Source of the DNA: Microcebus murinus
Taxonomy: Eukaryota; Chordata; Mammalia; Primates; Cheirogaleidae
DNA length: 64,000 nt
Reading direction: 5' to 3'
Assembly: GCF_040939455.1 (NCBI RefSeq)
Contig: NC_134106.1
Coordinates: 84,823,001-84,887,000, forward strand
In this document: piece after piece, positions 57,126 to 64,000 of the stretch
Layout: each line of letters begins with the position of its first letter
Numbering within the stretch: the stretch's first letter is position 1
Translations under genes and position numbers: made by a program
Notes under the pieces: generated by a model
The model's input: the letters and a program-made list of their open reading frames with translations, nothing else
What the model was told of the DNA's origin: nothing
Database searches by the model: none

Positions 57126-57959
57126 AAAATTGAAAAAAATGTGTGTGCAAGCATGTCTTTATTTTCTGGCACTACAAGTTGCTCCAAGATCCTCTCATAT
57201 ATTTCCTGCTGAATGTTAGAATCAGCTATTCTTCCAAGGAGCTCCAGTTCCTTTCATCAGAGAATGAAAATAGAAACCAAGATCTGGATGCTAGGTGCTT
57301 GTTGCTGTTAAATTGTCATTGCTTCTAGACCTTCTTAGAACATGGAAATAGATGCATTGATACTAAACCAAGTACATATACATGTCTATAATTATTTCAT
57401 TGTGTTGTTATTTATATGTATGTTAAGTTAAACATGAATTTATTGATGTCAGTAGCATGTGGTTCATTCTAGCCTTCCCACTCACCCCAGAGTCTGTGCT
57501 TTTGTCAGGGAGAACTGTCCAGAAGAGTTTCGCAGTGCCTACTCTTCCCTTCCTGCTTTGAGGGTCCCAAGAGGAACTTGTGCAGACTCTCACCATGAGA
57601 ACTCACCATGGCGTTCCTCCAGGCAAAGTCCACAGAAGTGTGGGGCTCCTCTATGCCTGCAGCCTTTAAGAGTTTCTCATTCTGACACTAATCCACACCT
57701 AGCTTCCAACCATTTGTCAAAATTAACATTTAAATGTTCTTACTGGTTTATGGAGCCCAGTGGTTTCTGCTCCAGGTAAGGAAATCTTGGGTGCTGTATC
57801 CCTTTGAATCCACCTGTCACTCCAGAGTTCAAGGTGGTAATTTGCCCTGTTGCTTTATTTTTCTGTTGATTTTCAATTTGTCCAGTTTATTCTAGTTGTA
57901 AGGACAGGACTTGACAACTACCAAGCTCTTTAGATTTTGGAACTGAAACTGAAATTTCC
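57126..57959. other. Possible continuation of old L1 sequence
   Basis: The block 57440-57950 ('gtgtggggctcctctatgcc' and 'ctaccaagctctttagattt', for example) resembles an old L1-associated 3' region, but I am not certain. The 106-codon plus frame at 57459-57779 lies in it and shows no domain. Confidence 0.35.
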
Positions 57960-58095
57960 TTAGATAGGAATTTTACTCTTCCTATTTCCTAGATGAGAGG
58001 ATTGAAGTGGCCCATTTTGATATAGCTAATAAGTGGTACATGATGGACCAACCCAGGTCTTTGGATTTCACAGGCTATTCCACAGTCTCCAATTC
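57960..58095 (-). mobile_element. MIR SINE fragment, antisense
   Basis: 'cctagatgagaggattgaag', 'agctaataagtggtacatga' and 'accaacccaggtctttggat' are reverse-complement MIR core words in order. Confidence 0.78.
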
Positions 58096-60539
58096 CCAGA
58101 TTTGATTTCAAATGGCATTTGAAGTCTTTGGGTTTCTGTCTCACCTGAATTCCTCCTTGTTATGACATTATACAACTTAGTGAGCACCTACTATGTACAA
58201 ATCATATTCCATGTGACTTATGGTAATTCTAAAGAAATAGAAGATAAAGTTCTGCTCTAAATAATCATATGCTAATGGGCAGACCAAGTATATGTGAGGC
58301 AATCCAAAAGCAAGTACGAAGCCACATATTTATAAGCCTAAGGTTATTAGGTATTTCATATAATGTCCACAGACCCTATGGGACTTGCCAATAAATTGTC
58401 AAGAGTCCACAGTTTGTGATAATACTTTAAAATTTTATTCTGTGATAATATTTTATAAAATGGATGAAGTTTTAGTCCCCGTGTTTTTCCTTGATTTGTG
58501 TTTACTAATGTGTTGGAGCCAAATGATCACATAGAGTGCTAATGTTTAATGTGTAACACGTTGAGAAGCATGTCTGTTTGCCCTGGACTTGTCATATTGT
58601 GTCAGAATGACACAATCACCCTTCATTTGTCATTGAACTCATAAACATATTGCAATAATTTAGTGGTCAATATATAATAGATAGTTTTCCATTATATGAT
58701 TTATTTTTCAGAATTCTATTTAAGAATGTGTAGTGGACACAGTGCTCTGCTCAGGTTCCCTGAGATTCCTCCCAATGGTTCTGTGCACCCCTCCCCTGGC
58801 TTCTGTGTACTCTTTTATTAAGAGCTGAGACTTGCAACTTTCTTGGTGAATATACTCTTGGGCTACTAAAACCACTTTGTCCACACCTTCAGAGAATCAT
58901 AAATGCTTTGAGTGCATATGCCCCAGGTGTACCACCCCACAAGTCTTGCTCTCAATAGTGTTGTTTCTAGAGATTTTGCTGCAGAGCTGGAGAATGAACA
59001 GGGAGGTTCATGAACAAGAATGAACAAAGCAGATTATATGGAGGAGGGAGAGGAGAGAACACAGCCCTGGCCTTCTACACGGGAAGGAGCTTGGGAAGAA
59101 GGAGAAGAGAAAGAGGATGAGCCCAAGAAATGTGTTTTGGGAGCTGTAATTTGGCTAATGAGAGACCCCAGATCCATCTAGAATGCAAGAGAATTGGTGA
59201 AAAGAGGATATGGAAAGTGTTAGTGGAAAAGAAGATAGAAATTAGACTCATTTAACATTTATTTTCAAAACATGAAAGTAAAAGATTGAAATTTCACTTT
59301 CCTTTTTAACTTTTTCATGCTTAGGCTGGGATTTTTCTGAGAACAAATTTCTATCAAGACTGAACATACGCTGAAGTGTGGGCCTATCACTCATAAAGGT
59401 GACAAAATTATTTGAGTATGCATAGATGTTAGTAATGTATTTAGATTAGTATAGGCTGTAGGTTTTTCTTCGTTAACTTAAGTTTTTTCCTTTAGTAAAG
59501 TCTCTCTGAACTCTGCAAAAATAAAAAGCTAAAGAAAAATTCAGAAATATTGGATTAAATAAGTCAGCTCCTGCACTCCAAAGGCAAGGCTAGATGCCTG
59601 TGTTTTGAAGGTATTTATTTACTTAGCCATACAAGCAGCTGTGATTGGCTACTTTAAAGACATGCTACTCGCATTCAGTTTTTGTAGGGATCTATGGGGC
59701 AAATGCTAACTTCTCATTATTGGCTGCATCCAATCCTTCACCTCCTGTTTATTTGCTAAATGCTCACTTCATCCTTCATTAGGCACAACTTCATAGTGCC
59801 TGAGACAATTGTCCTTTTGCCTTGTTTCAGAGGTTTTGCTCAAAGGGAGCTGCATCTCGACCATATCCTTCCTCCACACCCTATTAATCTGTTCTTTACA
59901 GATCCACTCAAAATTAAATCTTTCATCTTATCTAAAACACTTTTGATTATCATGATACCAGTAACAGCTGAAAACAGTTTCGTAAGTACACACTGGGAGT
60001 AATATTAAGAAGTCTGTAAGTACAGAGGTTGGATTTACATTCCTGAAATTCTCATCTTGCCAAATGAAATCTGAGAGTGTTGGGGGGGGGGACTTCGCCG
60101 TCAGTGTAGGTGGCTGCGGTAATGAGCACAGCTCCTAACAATCAGTGTGGTCATCTGTTCTGAGCAGTCCATCTTATTAACAATTGCAGATTTGATGCTT
60201 GTGTTACGGCTGAACTGCCAACTGCAAGGTCTAACCCACAGACCTTGACATTTCAGCTAAGAAGGCTCAGGAGGACCTGATAGAGATTCTTTTTTCCTTT
60301 TTTTTCTTGCTGATCTCACCATCTTCAACACAGTAACAGTCAATAGTGTAGTGTAAATATCAGGCATTCCCCTAAAGGATCTAGACTGTATCGACCTCTT
60401 TCTAATCTCCCAGGTCTCTGATTTCACTCCTCTGTGAAACTCAATGACATGTGAACTGGTGAACTGCCGAGCTGAGTTCCTGGTGGGTGATATCTTCCTT
60501 TACAGTATTTATTGGCATTCTCGGGCAGGTTTCATAATT
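58096..60539. other. AT-rich anonymous segment
   Basis: The part 58175-58290 has words of an ancient interspersed repeat ('gagcacctactatgtacaaa'). A purine-rich patch lies at 59040-59130 and a G10 run at 60082-60091. No gene is recognised. Confidence 0.4.
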
Positions 60540-60655
60540 ACTCTGAGCATCTGTTTCATTGTCTGTGGAATGGAGGTAATTACTGCCTCAAAGAGCTACA
60601 GTGAGGATTAAATGAGATAGCATGTGTCGAGCACCTCTCCCACTGCATGGTAAAC
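60540..60655 (+). mobile_element. MIR SINE fragment
   Basis: 'ctgtttcattgtctgtggaa', 'tggaggtaattactgcctca' and 'gtgaggattaaatgagatag' are sense MIR core and 3' words in order. Confidence 0.8.
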
Positions 60656-62110
60656 ACCCGTGGTTCCTAAAGACATGGCAGCTTTCGTGTGGTGTGAAGA
60701 TCCATGTCTGGGCATGAGCTCCTGGAAAAGGAGTTGTGTTCCTTGAGTAGTATATTCTCACCTTGATTATTTCTGCATCACTCACAAAGCCTGACATGGG
60801 ACAGTTAGTTCCATCAATGCTTTCTTTATCCTTGGTGCCTAGTCCAGTGTCAGGCTCAGATTTGAAATTCCCATCCATGGGGCCTCTCGCTCAATCTGGA
60901 GCTAAAACTGCCCTGAAATATTAGACTGCTCCAGAGATTGGGCCTCCTGACCCTCCCAGCCCTGTCCTGACCTGGGGAAGAAGAATAAGGTGGAAGGAAG
61001 GGAGAGAGCAAACAGTGTCTGTAGAAGACAGCCCAGGCCACCACCTCTGGCAGCCCAGCAGCGATGACAGAAGAGCCAACATATGTAAATCACCCTCTAG
61101 GGGTCAAGCTCACAATAAATTCAAATTGCCTGAAAATTTATACAGCAACAGCAGCTGTTATTTGACTTCAAAGTGACTCAAGGTGCAGGTAAATGTCCCA
61201 AAGCTACTTTACCATTCTATTAATCAAATTATTCAAACATACTTTGCCACTTTCCACTCTTGATAGTTACAGCATTCAACATTTACTGTATAACTTTTTT
61301 TTTAACATTTTAAAATTGAGGATGCTTTTGATAACTAAATAAAAGCTATAAATCTCTTACTGGAAACTTGCATGCGCACATACACACAAAATTGACATAT
61401 AATTCCTACTAATTAACATATCACCTCAAACCAACTTTTGAATCCCCATTTTCATGGACCCTGAGTGGAGAAACCTAGAGTGGAATACTTCATACGTTCT
61501 GCCAATGAGCAGTCACAGCCAGCATGATGCAAAATGCGGGAGACACAAACCCACCTGTCCCTAATGGATCTTCCAACCTATCTGTCCTTGTAATGTACAA
61601 CACCAAATGATGCCAGACTAGAGGAACGTGTGAATAGATTAATTTCCATGAAAATTTCCATGAAAAGTAAATTCCTGCAAGAGAAAGGATCCTTTAGAGA
61701 AAGGATCTACATGCCCCCTTGTCAGATTCCCAGGTATACTGTAGTGTCTCCCCAACACAGTGCCAAGGAGCTCATGGTAGGTGGGGTGTCCCTCTACCTC
61801 ATGAGGAGATCAGTGGGTATCGATGGCTTCAAGAAGTAGTCCAAGACCATAAGGAAGGACCCTCTCAAGCAAAAAAAGAAAAATTGTCTTTTTGGAATGC
61901 CCTTAAATACCAATTTCCAGCAGGAATACTAATGTCAGTGACCAAAGTGAGCAGAATGCCTGTTTTCATAGAGCACTGAAGATTCTGAAGTAAGATATTG
62001 CCCTTACCTATTATTATTAATCAATTGCATTTCATGGTAGTTCACACTAAAGCTATCAAACAGGTAGTCTCAATCCAGCCTGTAGGTCTCTGCTTCTTTC
62101 CCCCTTTCTC
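60656..62110. other. Anonymous segment
   Basis: No gene or clear repeat is recognised. Open frames here are under 100 codons and overlap on both strands. Confidence 0.45.
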
Positions 62111-62117
62111 TCTGTAA

Positions 62118-62172
62118 TATATATATATTATAGATATTACACACACATGTATATATATGTATATACATATTT
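62118..62172 (+). repeat. (AT)n/(TA)n-rich simple repeat
   Basis: The sequence is alternating at/ta units with an embedded 'acacacaca', then 'tgtatatatatgtatata'. It lies next to the 3' end of the antisense L1. Confidence 0.9.
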
Positions 62173-62179
62173 ATTTCAG

Positions 62180-62945
62180 GTAAACTTTTTACTGAGGTAT
62201 AATGCATGCAGAAAAATCACAAAGATACAGCTCCATGAATTTTTATAAAATTAAAGTGCCAATTTGAGCCCACTCAAATTAAAAGAAATAGAATATTACT
62301 AACAATCTAGAAGCTGCTCTTGTTCCCAACCAATTTACTATCTATCCACCTTCCTTCATGCAAAGGTCAAGTTGGCTTGTTTTTATAAATGGGAAAATAT
62401 ATCAGGCAGTCCTTTTTGTTAGGTTGCATTTGCTTTTGTGTGATTTATGTGTTGTGGTAGTTTGGGTGGTTCGTTTTTTGTTGTTTTTTTTTCACTGTGA
62501 TATTGTATGTCATTATATACATTTATCATTATTTATTTCTTTTACTATGGATGGAACATTTGTTTCATTTTCTGTTTATCATTTGATGAATAATTCAGCT
62601 GTGAACATTCTCGTATGTGTCTTTTGGTGAATGTATGTATGTATCTTTGTTGGATATATTTCTAGGGATGGAATTGCTGGTTCTTAAAGCTAGTTCTATT
62701 TTTAATAGATATTGCCAAAAAATATCAAAGTGGTTGTACCAATTTATGCTTTCACCAATAGTGGATAAATATTCTAGTTGCCTCATATTCTCACCACTAT
62801 TTGATATTATCAGATTTTATCTTTTTAATAGTATCTGGGTGCATGGGAGAGAAGTGTTATCACATAGGGTTTTTTATTAGCATTTCAATGATTACTAATG
62901 AAGTTAAGCACATTTTAATTTTTATTGGCACTTAAAGAAATAAGA
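62180..62945 (-). mobile_element. Old L1M 3' region, antisense
   Basis: Ordered reverse-complement L1 words are present: 'ttactgaggtataatgcatg', 'gatgaataattcagctgtga', 'agggatggaattgctggttc', 'agatattgccaaaaaatatc', 'tggttgtaccaatttatgct' and 'atttcaatgattactaatga'. There is no intact frame. Confidence 0.92.
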
Positions 62946-62949
62946 CATT

Positions 62950-63106
62950 TTCTACTTAATAACCTAATAGAAAGTCCTCACCAGTAACCAACCCTGACAA
63001 TGATCTTGGACTTCCAGCCTCCAGACCTGTGAGAAAATAAACATGTGTTGTTCAAGCCACCTGGTCTGTGGCATTTTGCTACAGCACCCTTAGCAGACTA
63101 ATACAG
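62950..63106 (+). mobile_element. MLT1-like MaLR LTR, 3' end fragment
   Basis: 'tgatcttggacttccagcct', 'ccagacctgtgagaaaataa', 'tgttgttcaagccacctggt', 'ctgtggcattttgctacagc' and 'gcagactaatacag' form the terminal ~150 bp of a MaLR LTR. It abuts the antisense L1. Confidence 0.88.
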
Positions 63107-64000
63107 TGAGCTTATAATTTATATGTCTAATAGATTTCATTTTATTGGTTTTGCTATTAGAATAAGATTGCCCAGATGGAATTTTATGTCTTAAAATGGT
63201 TTTTATATCAGCCTGTACCTGGCAATCCACATTCTATCTGTATTAGCCAGGAAAGGAGTGGGTGGGCCTGGCCACTCTGGCCACCAAGAATGGTCAGGAC
63301 CATCCCTCCCGCTTGGCCCCTTCTGTGTGACCTGTCTCTCCTGATTGGGTGTCCCCAGGGGGAGAAGGGTATCTGCTGAAGTGCATTTGCACTCAGTGTT
63401 CTATGCATGTTTCACATCTCCACTTGCAAGCATTAGCCATCATTTGAATTTTAATGACACATTATCTAAATATGATTTCTGCTCTGTGTTTCTGCAGTGC
63501 CTCGAATTTTAATCTGCTGCTGCTGTCAGTTCCAGTCAGTCCATTTTAAATAGACTGTTCCATCTGTGGCTCCACATTTTTGGCATCACCAGCGGGAAGC
63601 TCTGGGTAGCGTTTTGTAGTCACAGACAATATGAATCTACCTGTCCCACATACCAGAGTTTGAAAAGATGAGCATCTTTGAAGCCTGACTTGCCCACTGG
63701 GTAGCGATGACACGTTGGTTCATCTCTGAGCTCACGTAGTTGAGAAGAATGAGCAAAAACACTGGGACTGCAGGTTGCCAGGTTGTTGGGGGAAAAAAGT
63801 AGGCATAGGAGGGGGAGTTTACTACAATGGAAAGGCAAGAGTCACAAACATCTTACAGATGTTTTAGAAAAGGCCCAGATTTCCTTCAAACCTTCTAAAA
63901 ATTCAAAGACTGAGTGTCAGAGACTCAGGAGAGTAACCACAGTTTTTTTCAACAGAAGAATGTGCAATAGAAAAAATGCCATTCAAATATCATCATCATT
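63107..64000. other. Anonymous segment at window end
   Basis: No repeat or gene is recognised. Opposing short open frames at 63176-63408 overlap each other. Confidence 0.45.

Overview
This is a stretch of mammalian nuclear DNA with no recognisable protein-coding gene, rRNA or tRNA. The organism is almost certainly a strepsirrhine primate (lemur or loris group). The Alu at 18377-18730 carries features I associate with strepsirrhine Alus: the 'ggcgtcagcctagctcacagc' type left arm and a 'tatatatat...ggccaattaatttc' linker before the right monomer. The young L1 at 39151-40395 has a lemur-type 3' UTR. The species and locus cannot be named from the sequence alone. The window is either intergenic or inside a large intron.

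The DNA is AT-rich with CpG depletion and is built mostly from transposon layers of different ages. The oldest recognisable layer is MIR and L2 copies (7900, 13575, 16960, 17324, 22502, 26498, 48470, 57960 and 60540), plus MER5A and other hAT-like elements (9172, 53838). Next come old L1M fragments on both strands (665-1745, 4750-5605, 7256-7712, 20330-20700, 29780-30015, 33400-37330, 41965-42352, 52160-53130, 54780-55000, 56395-57125, 62180-62945). LTRs follow: MaLR/MLT1- and MST-like copies at 17695, 28268, 35976, 36502, 46610 and 62950, one of uncertain class at 40678, and ERV1-type solo LTRs near 100-662 and at 28427-28951. The youngest insertions are three dimeric Alus (5732, 18377, 23190) and the 5'-truncated L1 at 39151, which still has an open ORF2 C-terminus. 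Simple repeats are frequent, including five long (CA)n tracts.

The most structured places are these. (1) A long inverted repeat, 24750-24930 against 25341-25534, has a 69-base core with only two mismatches and a terminal-inverted-repeat DNA transposon in its spacer. (2) A small CpG-richer segment just upstream (24220-24560) has a 25-base alternating purine/pyrimidine run and an NRF1-like motif. (3) A polypyrimidine minisatellite lies at 10389-10650. (4) An old L1 at 33400-37330 is broken by two LTRs and followed by a Tigger-like element. (5) A MaLR LTR is split by an ERV1-type LTR at 28427-28951. (6) A perfect 14-bp-stem hairpin lies at 43947-43980.

No operons, CRISPR arrays, origins or cooperating gene sets are present. 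I found no new gene system here. The observations below are structural or evolutionary, and the open reading frames I examined are best explained as chance or transposon-derived.
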